A stretch of 64,000 nucleotides of DNA from positions 271,284 through 335,283 of the forward strand of contig NZ_BAABJX010000020.1 of the NCBI RefSeq assembly GCF_039543525.1, written 5' to 3'. The DNA comes from Algivirga pacifica. GTDB lineage: Bacteria > Bacteroidota > Bacteroidia > Cytophagales > Flammeovirgaceae. Both the position numbers and the translations under genes were made by a program. Shown here in pieces: positions 44,755-54,294 of this stretch (position 1 is the first letter of the stretch; the number at the start of each line of letters is the position of its first letter). The notes beneath the pieces were generated by a model. That model saw only the letters and a program-made list of their open reading frames with translations. It was not told where the DNA came from and ran no database searches.

Positions 44755-44826
44755 CAATTATATGCGATGACCGATAGTGAGAGTTATTACTCCAATCATT
44801 GATGAAAATCATCGATACCCACGATA

Positions 44827-46959
44827 TTACACTTCAAACCCTATCACCAAGATATCATCCACCTGCTTCTCTTCTTTTTCACTACCCACTCCTCTCCATT
44901 CATTCAAAATATGGATTAATTGCTCTTTTTGTGCTTTCATATCCATCGTGTTATAAGCCGTAGACTGCAAGACTTCCCGGAAGCGCTTGGACATAAACTT
45001 CTTCTGATATGCCCCTCCTGATTGGTCCTGATAACCATCGGAGAATATGTAGAACTTCTTTCCCGTAGTTTTAAATATATGTGTTTCAAAAGTAGGATTC
45101 CCTTCTCGTAGATTTCCCCCTACAGAGTAAATACTTCCTTTCACACGGACTAATTCATCTCCCTCCAAGTAAACCAATGGGTTTTTGGCTCCTGCATAAG
45201 ATAGTAAACGCTGCTGAGGATCAATCACACAAAGGGCCATATCCATACCATCCATATTATTGGTATCGGTTTGTCGGAGTACCTCTTTAATTCTTTTATT
45301 CACCTCCTGTATAATTTCTCCAGGATTATTGGTTACCTCAGACGTTACCACCTCATTCAATAATTCACTTCCCAGCATAGACAAAAAACCTCCAGGCACC
45401 CCATGTCCCGTACAATCCACGGCTGCCAAAAAGAATAATCCATTCCTTTGCTTAAACCAATAGAAGTCACCACTGACCACATCTTTTGGTTCATAATAAA
45501 TAAAGCAATCACTCAACACCTTCTCCATTTGTGCAATATCCGGTAAAATGGCATTCTGTATTCTCCGGGCATACTTAATACTGGACTGAATATTATGATG
45601 TGCCTCCTCCAACATATTGGACTGGGATTTTACCGTATCAATTGTGGTGTATAGTTCCTCTGTCAAGGTCTTGAGCTCTTCATTGGATTGGCTCAACTCT
45701 TGTGTTCTTTCTGCCACCTTATACTCCAGTACCGTATTTTGCTCACGCACCATCTTTTCATTTACCCTTGCTGCTTCCAGAGCTACCTTCTGAGCCTGCT
45801 CCTTCTCTTTCTTCAAGGAATTCAGCTTATCTCCCAAGGCAAAAGACAAAAATAATACCTCCAGAGCAGATCCTACCTGCATAGGATTCAAGTAAGTACT
45901 CACCTCCAGTACATTTACACTTTCCAGGATACCGAACACCAGTCCTACCACCAAACAGCCCCATGCCGATAAGTAATACTTGGCTGGTTTATACCCCTTG
46001 GCCAGTGATACAGAGCCCGTGACAATCAACAATATCCCTAAGGTCAATAACCCTACTTGTGATAACATTAGGGCCAGTACTTTGTAATCTGCCAGAATAC
46101 ATCCGATGATCAAGACTCCCCAGGCAATATATAGGTAGTTCAGGTAGAGCAATACTTTGGGTAATACACTCTTCTTTACAAACCGAATGGTAAATGCTAC
46201 TGCAAATATTTGTGTAAATGCTGAACTGATCACCACATATTCATTGAGTATAGGTACCTCCGGCCATAGATATTCAAACATATACCCAAACACGGCTCCC
46301 ATGAAGACCGTAATACTCAATACATAAGCAACATAGATCAGATAAATACTATCCCTTGTCGTCAACCATATAAAGAAATTATACAAGAAAATAAGGATCA
46401 TAAATCCAAAATAGATCCCCTGAACAAAATCAAGATCATGCTCAAAAGCGATAAAGTCATGCAGGGTTCCTGTCCGCAAAGGAAAGAATAACGGCTGTAC
46501 CGTACTCACTTTCAAAAATACCTCTGTATCCGGACGGTCAGATAAACGGAAAATAAAATCCCCCACCGCAATCTCCCGCTGACTTGCAGGATAGGCATCT
46601 CCTGTGATAAATTCCTTCACGATTTCTTTTTGAGGAGTTACCTCATAGATCATCACAGTATCCAAAAAGGCACTCCCTACACCTAAGTGATCATGAAAAG
46701 GATTCAAGTACTTTCGATCGAAGCGTACCCAATAGGCTGAGTTCGTTGCCTGAAAGTTAGGCACCTCCTGATCGTAGGCTACAAAATCGTTGTCATAGCG
46801 TCCCTTCAGCAAGTCATCTATGGTAATCGTATGGCTTGGGTCTTCTAAAACATGCACCTTTTTTCCAATAGACGTCAACGGATTGCCTGCATTACCCCAC
46901 GTCAAACTCCCAAGGAAAAGCAACACGATACTGATGATCATCTGTAAAATCCTTTTCAT
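44827..46959 (-). CDS. 7TMR-DISM receptor with SpoIIE phosphatase
   Basis: A 710-residue receptor: signal peptide (IISIVLLFLGSLTWG), 7TMR-DISM extracellular domain 2 (about 30-175; YWVRFD and GDFIFRLSDRPDTEVFLKV), seven TM helices (about 185-385), a coiled coil with SNEELKTLTEELYTTIDTV, and a SpoIIE PP2C-type phosphatase with SGDFYWF, VDCTGHGVPGGFLS and IFSDGYQDQSGG. It probably turns a periplasmic small-molecule signal into dephosphorylation of a regulatory protein. The ATG at 46959 directly precedes the signal peptide; a TTG seven codons upstream is less likely. It follows the fused FAD oxidoreductase gene by 26 bases, so the two are probably co-transcribed. Confidence 0.9.
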   Translation of the reverse strand: MKRILQMIISIVLLFLGSLTWGNAGNPLTSIGKKVHVLEDPSHTITIDDLLKGRYDNDFVAYDQEVPNFQATNSAYWVRFDRKYLNPFHDHLGVGSAFLDTVMIYEVTPQKEIVKEFITGDAYPASQREIAVGDFIFRLSDRPDTEVFLKVSTVQPLFFPLRTGTLHDFIAFEHDLDFVQGIYFGFMILIFLYNFFIWLTTRDSIYLIYVAYVLSITVFMGAVFGYMFEYLWPEVPILNEYVVISSAFTQIFAVAFTIRFVKKSVLPKVLLYLNYLYIAWGVLIIGCILADYKVLALMLSQVGLLTLGILLIVTGSVSLAKGYKPAKYYLSAWGCLVVGLVFGILESVNVLEVSTYLNPMQVGSALEVLFLSFALGDKLNSLKKEKEQAQKVALEAARVNEKMVREQNTVLEYKVAERTQELSQSNEELKTLTEELYTTIDTVKSQSNMLEEAHHNIQSSIKYARRIQNAILPDIAQMEKVLSDCFIYYEPKDVVSGDFYWFKQRNGLFFLAAVDCTGHGVPGGFLSMLGSELLNEVVTSEVTNNPGEIIQEVNKRIKEVLRQTDTNNMDGMDMALCVIDPQQRLLSYAGAKNPLVYLEGDELVRVKGSIYSVGGNLREGNPTFETHIFKTTGKKFYIFSDGYQDQSGGAYQKKFMSKRFREVLQSTAYNTMDMKAQKEQLIHILNEWRGVGSEKEEKQVDDILVIGFEV

Positions 46960-46985
46960 AAATATCTTCTCCAAGATCAATCGTA

Positions 46986-49900
46986 TTAATTAAACTGAAT
47001 ACCCAATACTGGCGCCAACTCCTCCTCTTCGCAAGCCATATGCTGCTCCAGAATCTTATGGGCAGCTTGTAGGCCAGAGATCACCGTTCCTTCCATATAT
47101 CCTACATTCATTCCAAAGTCAATCCAGTCTCCGGCAAAGTATAGGTTATCATAAGAAGTCGCATCCGTTTTCAGGCGGTACTTGTCTGTACCGGGCTGTG
47201 CCAAAACGTACTGCATCGATGGATCAATATTCACGACAAAATGCTGCTGATTAAATCGCTCCATAGGAGACAGGTCCATATCCTTATCACAAAGCAAGTT
47301 ATAATCAAACTCTTGTCCATGTGCTCCTTGCTGTACCGCCTTTGGCCAAAACCACCCCATATACTCATTCATCCATTGATAGGTATTCGCTTTTAGCTTG
47401 TCCAGCTCCTGCTGTGGGTAGTTGGTTTCAGAAGGCGCTGGTTGAGGCGTTTGTACTGGCCATGTTCCGCACCAATAACTGATTTGTTTCGGTTGATTCT
47501 GTTTACCCCATGCCTCATAAGGCTCTACAAATGTCATAGAGGTCCATGAATACAGTAAATCTTCATAGATAACTGTATTGGCATAGGCCTCCTCACTCAT
47601 CCCCCACTCTCCAAGGTCCATACCTAGATCCTCAATATTTTCTTTCAGCCAGAACTGTACATTCAATGTAGGGGTAGTCTTTACATTGTCGACCATATCC
47701 TTCCAGGCAGGCTTATGTTGTATAATGTCTTTACAGGTTTGCTTTAGGGGATTAATGGAGGTAGCCAGAATGGCAATATCAAAATCCTTCCCTTTCTGCA
47801 AACTGTTAGACGCTACATTTTCCCAACCTGACCAATTCGATTCCAGATCGATATTTTCTTCTTGCAAGACTTTTGCCTGCTCTGGATTCAATTGTGTATA
47901 GTCTAGTGTTGCTCTCCATTGCCACACGCCATTTTGCTGCACAATAGGGGCATAGTGGGTTTGTCCTTCCTTTAGATCGACTTGTCGGTCCATGATGATT
48001 TGCTCAATCTCACTACCTTCCGTATAGCTTACCTCTGACAGTTTATGGAAAAACTCAAATGATACTCCCCTATCTTTCAAGGCCATATAAAGTGGTGCCG
48101 TAAAAGAGCCTCCTGTGCCACCCTTCAGATTCCATACAAAGCTGCCTTTATAGCTTGGGATCATCAACATCATACGCACGGCAACATCTGCCGCTACAGT
48201 ACCGGGCTGCCCATTGAATTGGTTAGCGAAAGTTCCCTTGTACAAGAAACGTACGATGGCCGAGTTACACACTTCTTCTGAAGCCCCATTCATTTTCAGC
48301 CATTCGATAAAATCATACCCATTAATATTACCCCACTCATAAGTATCTTTTTCCGCATTATATACCTGACTATACACTCCCTTCACACAGGCCAACCCCA
48401 GTTGTACGATTTCTGCAATACGGCGAATACTATTGTGCTTTTCCAAAAAGTCTGCTGTCGTACGCTTAAACAGCTCCTTCATAAAGGAATCGGACTTGGT
48501 CACAATCTGCTGAGTAGATAACTTTCTATCCTCCTTATACGAAAGTGCCAATACATCCTCCAGTAGATCTTCCAGTACATTAAACTCCACATCCAGGTAG
48601 TCTTCTGCCCGATCCACAGCCATCTCCGTTAAATATGACAAGCCACTTTTCTTCTTTTTCCCTTTCAGGGGATGGTCAAAGAATGTATCCTGTAGCCACT
48701 CATTCAAGAAGCCGACATCTCCATCCTCATCTTCCTGATAAGGCGAGCCGATCAACATTTGTAACCCTAATGCGGTAAATTCCTTTAGTAACAAAGCTAC
48801 GCTTACTGGCTCACCAGTCCCTGGCTCTAGGTTATTGGTAGGCAAAACCATTGGCCAGTTCATCCAATTGCCTTCTTTATCCTGCTCAACCATCAACGTC
48901 ACCGGATTTTGAACAAAGGCATCTTTCCAGGTTTGAAAGGCTCCTTCAGGGTTCAGTCCCTGTTCACCAATATGGTGATACACCTCCTTAACCATTCTAA
49001 AGGCATTCTCATACCACCCCTGAAACATATGAATTCCCCTTTCCTCAATACGTCCTTCCATCCCTACACCTGTCGTTGCTTTCCCTCCACATCGCCATCC
49101 CATCTGGTAAATAGTAATGTCATATTTTTCTTTCCAGTTCGCTTGATTGCTCAGCTCCCAAGCCGTTGTCATCCCTGCAATTCCTCCACCAATAATCGCA
49201 ATTTTCTTCTTGTTAGTTTTTTGGTTCACCATAGGGTATATACACTTATTATTTTTAACAAAAGTCGTTAGTTCAGGGATCTGTAATAAGACTGCCGTAT
49301 CGGCAAACAACTCATCTAATTGAGAAGAGATCAACACCTCATCCAGGAAGTCCTCCATAAACATCTCTATGCTACGCCCCTTATGTTCTACATGAATAAT
49401 ATCCTTTTTACTTAGGGGATAATGAGTAGGATAAAGGTCTTGTAACCCTACCAAAATATCTACCGAAGGAAGCTTAGGGTTCGCTAGCCACTCTCCCACT
49501 TTCCAAAAACCCTCCGCTTTACCGTCTACCATTTCCTGTGCGTAAAGCACCCGCATCAACACCTCATTAATAAAATACTGCTCGTAAGGGTTCTCCTGTG
49601 TTGCCAGCTCCACGTATTTTATATACCCCATAACGATACTCGTATTATGTGCCATATACCATGTTTGGGAGGAAGGAGTGTGTAGATAATCTAACCAGCG
49701 CTGTACGGGTAAAGCCACCCCATCTATTTCTTCCTTGGACTCAAAAATATTCTTAGCCAGTTCAGCATAGTATATAAAATCAAGATTGACCGCAGACCAC
49801 CAGGGGCTACCTCCCACAGGATTCAACACCCCTCTCTTGATCTCCCATTCCAGAAAGTCCAGTTCTGATTCTCCAAATCCATACTTCGTCCACCGACCAA

Positions 49901-50030
49901 ACCCATACTTTTCGTAAAAAGCTTGTCGGGAGCGTAAACGGGCATCGGGGTTATCTTTAAGGGTATTGATGTAAGCAGTTGTTTGGTTCTCCATGGCATG
50001 AAGAGCCTCAGTCAATTTACAGGAAGGCAT
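46986..50030 (-). CDS. Fused FAD-dependent oxidoreductase with N-terminal helical domain
   Basis: A 1014-residue protein. Residues about 1-265 are a helical domain (YEKYGFGRWTKYGFGESELDFLEWEI, then SPWWSAVNLDFIYYAELA) that I do not recognise. From about 270 a flavin oxidoreductase follows: IAIIGGGIAGMTTAWEL (Rossmann), GWRCGGKATTG, ERGIHMFQGWYENAFRMVKE, and the C-terminal FAGDWIDFGMNVGYMEGTVISG FAD motif. The flavin part resembles phytoene/zeta-carotene desaturases and amine oxidases. The substrate may be an isoprenoid or lipid. A paralog at 50.3-53.3 kb has the same two domains as separate genes. Confidence 0.85.
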   Translation of the reverse strand: MPSCKLTEALHAMENQTTAYINTLKDNPDARLRSRQAFYEKYGFGRWTKYGFGESELDFLEWEIKRGVLNPVGGSPWWSAVNLDFIYYAELAKNIFESKEEIDGVALPVQRWLDYLHTPSSQTWYMAHNTSIVMGYIKYVELATQENPYEQYFINEVLMRVLYAQEMVDGKAEGFWKVGEWLANPKLPSVDILVGLQDLYPTHYPLSKKDIIHVEHKGRSIEMFMEDFLDEVLISSQLDELFADTAVLLQIPELTTFVKNNKCIYPMVNQKTNKKKIAIIGGGIAGMTTAWELSNQANWKEKYDITIYQMGWRCGGKATTGVGMEGRIEERGIHMFQGWYENAFRMVKEVYHHIGEQGLNPEGAFQTWKDAFVQNPVTLMVEQDKEGNWMNWPMVLPTNNLEPGTGEPVSVALLLKEFTALGLQMLIGSPYQEDEDGDVGFLNEWLQDTFFDHPLKGKKKKSGLSYLTEMAVDRAEDYLDVEFNVLEDLLEDVLALSYKEDRKLSTQQIVTKSDSFMKELFKRTTADFLEKHNSIRRIAEIVQLGLACVKGVYSQVYNAEKDTYEWGNINGYDFIEWLKMNGASEEVCNSAIVRFLYKGTFANQFNGQPGTVAADVAVRMMLMIPSYKGSFVWNLKGGTGGSFTAPLYMALKDRGVSFEFFHKLSEVSYTEGSEIEQIIMDRQVDLKEGQTHYAPIVQQNGVWQWRATLDYTQLNPEQAKVLQEENIDLESNWSGWENVASNSLQKGKDFDIAILATSINPLKQTCKDIIQHKPAWKDMVDNVKTTPTLNVQFWLKENIEDLGMDLGEWGMSEEAYANTVIYEDLLYSWTSMTFVEPYEAWGKQNQPKQISYWCGTWPVQTPQPAPSETNYPQQELDKLKANTYQWMNEYMGWFWPKAVQQGAHGQEFDYNLLCDKDMDLSPMERFNQQHFVVNIDPSMQYVLAQPGTDKYRLKTDATSYDNLYFAGDWIDFGMNVGYMEGTVISGLQAAHKILEQHMACEEEELAPVLGIQFN

Positions 50031-50200
50031 ATTGTCAATTAGGTTATGGTAATCAGGTTTGGGTTAAGAGCACTACAGTAGGTTATCAATCAGGTTAATC
50101 TCTTAATGAATGTAAATACAATCTGTGGATTAAACAAAAAAGTTACTCAAAAACACCTTATAACCTACTGATTAACAATTAAGAGTACGTCTTTAAAACG

Positions 50201-50231
50201 AAAAAATGCATCTCCATCAGGAAATGCATTT
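50201..50231 (-). terminator. Terminator after the split FAD oxidoreductase
   Basis: A 12-bp stem with one wobble (AAATGCATTTCC / GGAGATGCATTT), loop TGAT, followed by T-rich sequence on the minus strand, about 30 bases past the stop. It separates the two paralogous units; the rest of the 231-bp gap has no clear feature. Confidence 0.7.
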
Positions 50232-50261
50232 CAATAGTAAGAGCTTGTTCGGAAAGAAATC

Positions 50262-52463
50262 CTAAACTTCCTGCATTATATTAATCCCTTCTTCTATTTC
50301 TTCCGTAAAATGCTGATTCAATATACATTGCGCGGCCTGAAGCCCTGCAATAACCGTTCCTTCCATATACCCTACATTCAGTCCGAAATTAATCCAATCC
50401 CCTGAGAAGTATAGGTTAGCATATCCCGTTTCATCTGCCTTTAAGCGATACTTATTTGTCCCCGGTCGAGCAATCACATACTCCATGTTAGGGTCAACAT
50501 TTACCTGAAAGAATTGCTGTTCAAATTTTTCTTCCCCTGATAAATCAGATGGTACCGTTTGTAACTTTTGAAAATCAAATTCCTTATTTCCTTTCTTCAT
50601 GGCATTAGGCCAAAACCACCCCATATGCTGATCCATCCATTGCTTGGTTTCTTTTTTAAGTAGCTTCAACTGTCGCTCTGGAAAATCCTTATCAAAAGGC
50701 CCTGGTACTTTTTCGGTCGGATTCCAGGTTCCACACCAATAACTCACTTGCTGAGGGCGACTTTCTTCAGGCCAACATTCATAAGGCTCTACAAAAGTCA
50801 TCGAAGTCCAGGAATATAATTGATTTTCGTAAATCACTGTATTGGCATAAGCCTTTTTGTCCATTCCCCATCGTTGTAAGTCCATTCCTAAACCTTGGAT
50901 GTTATCCTGCATCCAAAATTGTACATTAAGCGTAGGAGTAGTACCAATATGATTAACCATATTCTTCCAAGACTGACGATGTTCTATAATCTCCGGGCAA
51001 GTATACTTTAGAGGTTTTACCGATGTCGCTAATACAGCAATATCAAAGTCATGGCCTTCTTTTAGTAGCAATTCCTCTCCTTCATTCCATTCGGCCCAAT
51101 GTGATTCAAGATTAATCTCTCTCTCTTTTAATAAATGGGCTTGTAGGGGATCTAATTGATCGTAGTCAGGTTGGTTAGTCCACTGAAATACGCCTTTTTG
51201 TTTGACTATAGGATTATAAGTATCCAAACCCTCTCTTAAACTCACCTGTTGATCTACTATAATTTCTTTAATAGCATGTCCGTCTGAATACTTTACCTCT
51301 TTCAGTTTATGGAAAAACTCAAATCGTACTCCTTTGTGTTTCAATGCCACAAAAAGTGGTGCAATAAATGAGCCTCCAGTACCCCCTTTCAAGTTCCATA
51401 CAAACGACCCTTTATAACTTGGGATCATCAACATCATACGAATCGCAATATCTGCTGCCACTTTTCCTGTCTCTCCATGGTAGCTATTTCCAAAGGTACC
51501 CTTATAAAGAAACTCAACAACCACCGAACGAATCGTATGCTCTGTCGCTCCATGTGCTCTCAACCAATCCCTAAAATCGAGGTGATTAATTTTTTCCCAT
51601 TCGTAATCTCCTGTTTTGGAGTCATAGACATCTGTATATACTCCCTTTACACAGGTCATCAATAATCTTAATGTTTGAAGTACCCTTCGAAAAGTCTCAT
51701 TTTTCTTTTCCAAGAAACGAAAAACAGGAGATGAGCACTTTGAGAGTAACTTTTCAATGGAAGAAAGTAAACTGACTGTACTATCTTCTTTATTTTCTAA
51801 TTTCAAAATTCGCTCTATTAAAGCATTTACTTTTTGATGAAAGTTTGTCGTTTTCTCTGCCAATGAGAGGAGAAAATTATCTTCCAACTTCTGCGAACTT
51901 CCTGCGCTTTTTAAAGCCTTTTTATAGAAAGTATAATATTGCCACTTGCTTAGGGTTTTCTCCCTTTGCTTAGGGTTCGTCTGATACGGAGAACCCAATA
52001 ACACTTGTAGCCCCATCGCAACTACCTCCTTTAGCAAGACTCCAAAGGTTACTTGCTGATCTGTCCCTGGTTCCAGGTCATTACAGGGAAACACAAAAGG
52101 CCAATTCTTCCATTCCCCTTGATCATTCTCTTCCACCATCAAAGTGACAGGGTTCTTAATAAAAGCATCTTCCCAAGATTGAAATGCCCCGTCTTCATTT
52201 ATTTTTTCTGCTTTACTATAGGCATAAACCTCCTTGACCAACTGAAATGCATGATCATACCATCCCTGAAAGATATGGACTCCTGTTTCTTCTATACGAC
52301 CATTTTCTCCTATTGTGGTACCTGCTTTCCCCCCACATCTCCAACCCATTTGATAAATGGTGATATCATACTTTGATTCCCAATCAGGCTGTTCCGTTAA
52401 TTTCCAGGCAGTACTCAACCCTGCGATACCTCCCCCAAAAATTGCTACTTTCTTTCTAGTCAT
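50262..52463 (-). CDS. FAD-dependent oxidoreductase (phytoene-desaturase-like), split paralog
   Basis: A 733-residue flavin enzyme colinear with the C-terminal part of the 1014-residue protein: VAIFGGGIAGLSTAWKL, GWRCGGKAGTT, ETGVHIFQGWYDHAFQLVKE, RMMLMIPSYKGSFVWNLKGGTGGSF region, and FSGDWINFGLNVGYMEGTVIAG. Long blocks are identical between the two paralogs. The start codon overlaps the stop of the upstream helical-domain gene by eight bases (ATGACTAG), so translation is probably coupled. A desaturase/oxidase acting on a hydrophobic substrate is the family expectation; no carotenoid genes are nearby. Confidence 0.87.
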   Translation of the reverse strand: MTRKKVAIFGGGIAGLSTAWKLTEQPDWESKYDITIYQMGWRCGGKAGTTIGENGRIEETGVHIFQGWYDHAFQLVKEVYAYSKAEKINEDGAFQSWEDAFIKNPVTLMVEENDQGEWKNWPFVFPCNDLEPGTDQQVTFGVLLKEVVAMGLQVLLGSPYQTNPKQREKTLSKWQYYTFYKKALKSAGSSQKLEDNFLLSLAEKTTNFHQKVNALIERILKLENKEDSTVSLLSSIEKLLSKCSSPVFRFLEKKNETFRRVLQTLRLLMTCVKGVYTDVYDSKTGDYEWEKINHLDFRDWLRAHGATEHTIRSVVVEFLYKGTFGNSYHGETGKVAADIAIRMMLMIPSYKGSFVWNLKGGTGGSFIAPLFVALKHKGVRFEFFHKLKEVKYSDGHAIKEIIVDQQVSLREGLDTYNPIVKQKGVFQWTNQPDYDQLDPLQAHLLKEREINLESHWAEWNEGEELLLKEGHDFDIAVLATSVKPLKYTCPEIIEHRQSWKNMVNHIGTTPTLNVQFWMQDNIQGLGMDLQRWGMDKKAYANTVIYENQLYSWTSMTFVEPYECWPEESRPQQVSYWCGTWNPTEKVPGPFDKDFPERQLKLLKKETKQWMDQHMGWFWPNAMKKGNKEFDFQKLQTVPSDLSGEEKFEQQFFQVNVDPNMEYVIARPGTNKYRLKADETGYANLYFSGDWINFGLNVGYMEGTVIAGLQAAQCILNQHFTEEIEEGINIMQEV

Positions 52464-53310
52464 TCTTCACAAAAATATTTGGATATAAAAAATGGTTTTC
52501 ATCCGTTACAAACTGATATAACTCCGGAAGATTCATTCGCTCACTTGCTTGAATAAATAACTCCTTTAAATATCGTTGAATAAACAGTTCATCAATTACC
52601 TTTACGATACAAGTATGTAATACAAAATGAAGTTGTTTTTTTATCACTGTTAATAAATCTCCTGTATTCCCTCTTTCATATAGACAAGGGTAACAAGATG
52701 GATATAACGCCCTAACTTTAATAATCCACTTAATGCACGAATGTTCCGGATTTGCGATATACCATCCCAGCTTACCTAGCAAATCTCCTTTACGTTCAGC
52801 CAAAACTTGCGCACAAAGTAACCTTGCCAAAACCTTATTAATCAGTAGTTGTTCTTCTTTACTCTCTCGACGGGCCAAGTCTACATACTGCATATAGGAG
52901 TAAATAATACTTTTATTGTGTGCTTGATACCATGTTTCTACTGTGGGGTACCTCATATAGTGTAACCATGCCTTCACTGGTTCTAGCTCTATCCTGAAAC
53001 TGTCAACTTTTCTTTCCTCAAAAAAAGTAGCTGCCAATTCTGAGAAATAAATCATATCCAAGTTTACCATCGACCACCATAAGCTTCCTCCCGTACAAGA
53101 AGGCGCTAACGCTCCCCTTTCAATAATCCATTCCATAAAATGAATTTCTGAATGTCCATACCCATACTCTACATTGGAGGTAAAGCCATATTTTTGGTAA
53201 AACCGTTTTCTTCTTTCTAAACGTAATTCTGGATTGTGAAAATAATTTTGAATTAAAGTCCCCATTACTTCCTTCTGGAAACAAGAACTCAAGCCAACAA
53301 TGTTAGTCAT
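52456..53310 (-). CDS. Stand-alone helical domain partner of the FAD oxidoreductase
   Basis: A 284-residue protein homologous along its length to the first 270 residues of the fused paralog: both have YQKYGF/YEKYGF, YGHSEIHFMEW versus FGESELDFLEW, SLWWSMVNLDMIYFSELA versus SPWWSAVNLDFIYYAELA, and a closing FLYPN/CIYPM. There is no known motif, signal peptide or TM segment. Gene pairing and the fusion show that it works with the FAD enzyme, perhaps as substrate-delivery or membrane-docking subunit (inferred). 284 + 733 residues equals 1017, against 1014 in the fusion. Confidence 0.8.
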   Translation of the reverse strand: MTNIVGLSSCFQKEVMGTLIQNYFHNPELRLERRKRFYQKYGFTSNVEYGYGHSEIHFMEWIIERGALAPSCTGGSLWWSMVNLDMIYFSELAATFFEERKVDSFRIELEPVKAWLHYMRYPTVETWYQAHNKSIIYSYMQYVDLARRESKEEQLLINKVLARLLCAQVLAERKGDLLGKLGWYIANPEHSCIKWIIKVRALYPSCYPCLYERGNTGDLLTVIKKQLHFVLHTCIVKVIDELFIQRYLKELFIQASERMNLPELYQFVTDENHFLYPNIFVKND

Positions 53311-53644
53311 ATAATTCTGATAGTGACATTTGGGTAGCTACTTCTTAAAAAATGAGTAGTCTATCGTTGTTATAAAAAATAAGTTTGTTCGGTTATTATG
53401 ATAATTCTAATTCCTATATCAAATATAGATAAATTATCAATGAAAAATAAGCGCTTATTTAACTCAAGTACATTACTATCAACCCCTCCGTGACATTCCT
53501 CACCAACTTATTCAAAAATATTTGATAACAATCATTCCGAAACCGTTCCCAAAGTCACCTTTTCTCCTTTCCGTTTACTATTTCTTTGTGATAACAAAAA
53601 GGCAAAACAACGCCAATTATTTACAGACCAAAAATGAGAAGCCA
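53311..53644. other. 334-bp spacer without clear features
   Basis: AT-rich divergent spacer between the split oxidoreductase operon and yceI. It presumably contains both promoters, but I found no full TTTG/TAnnTTTG pair, repeat or RNA. Confidence 0.5.
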
Positions 53645-54196
53645 ATGAGAAAGATTATCGGACAAATCATTCTCTACACCTTATTACTTTCTACGCTGCA
53701 GGTAATGGGGCAAGAAGAAATTAAGCGTATTGTTCTTGACAATCAAGAGATCAAGATACAGGGAACTTCTACGTTACATGACTGGGAAAGTGACTGTACA
53801 CAATCTCAAATTACGATAGCCGCTGCATTTCAGGAAAATCGCTTTATACGATTCGACAAAATAGAAGTTAGCATCCCTGTAAAAGGCATTAAAAGTGGTA
53901 AAGGCCTGATGGACAAAAACACCTATGATGCGCTAAAGGCTGATCAGTACAGTGATATCACCTTTGTCTATACTAGCAGAACAGAACATGGCATACAAGG
54001 TACATTAACCATCGCAGGAATCTCTAAGCCTATTATTATAAAGGCGAAACAAGAAGGGAATGTATTCCAGGGGTCATATACTTTCAAAATGTCAGACTAT
54101 GGGATCACACCACCTACCGTCATGATGGGAACCATCAAAACAGGAGACGAAATCAAGATTGTTTACAAGGTTACATTACCTGTAAACCAACTATAA
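53645..54196 (+). CDS. YceI-family exported protein
   Basis: A 183-residue lipocalin-like protein: signal peptide (ILYTLLLSTLQVMGQ), STLHDWESDC near the start of the mature part, MDKNTYDALKADQYSDITFVYTS, and the strand pattern to TGDEIKIVYKVTLPV. YceI proteins bind polyprenoids such as isoprenoid quinones in the periplasm. That fits loosely with the neighbouring isoprenoid-desaturase-like enzymes but no direct link is shown. ATG at 53645 precedes the signal peptide; 41 upstream in-frame codons are not conserved-looking. Confidence 0.85.
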   Translation: MRKIIGQIILYTLLLSTLQVMGQEEIKRIVLDNQEIKIQGTSTLHDWESDCTQSQITIAAAFQENRFIRFDKIEVSIPVKGIKSGKGLMDKNTYDALKADQYSDITFVYTSRTEHGIQGTLTIAGISKPIIIKAKQEGNVFQGSYTFKMSDYGITPPTVMMGTIKTGDEIKIVYKVTLPVNQL

Positions 54197-54294
54197 TCAA
54201 TAACCAAAATAAACATTCAAAAACATTGCCCTCGTTTTTCATTATGAACCTAAGGGCGACCATCACAAAACTTTATATCTAAACATCTACTGAT

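Noticed and set aside
52456..52463. Programmed frameshift joining the 284- and 733-residue proteins
   Set aside because: No slippery heptamer is present; the overlapping start and stop explain the arrangement by coupled translation. A sequencing error cannot be excluded.
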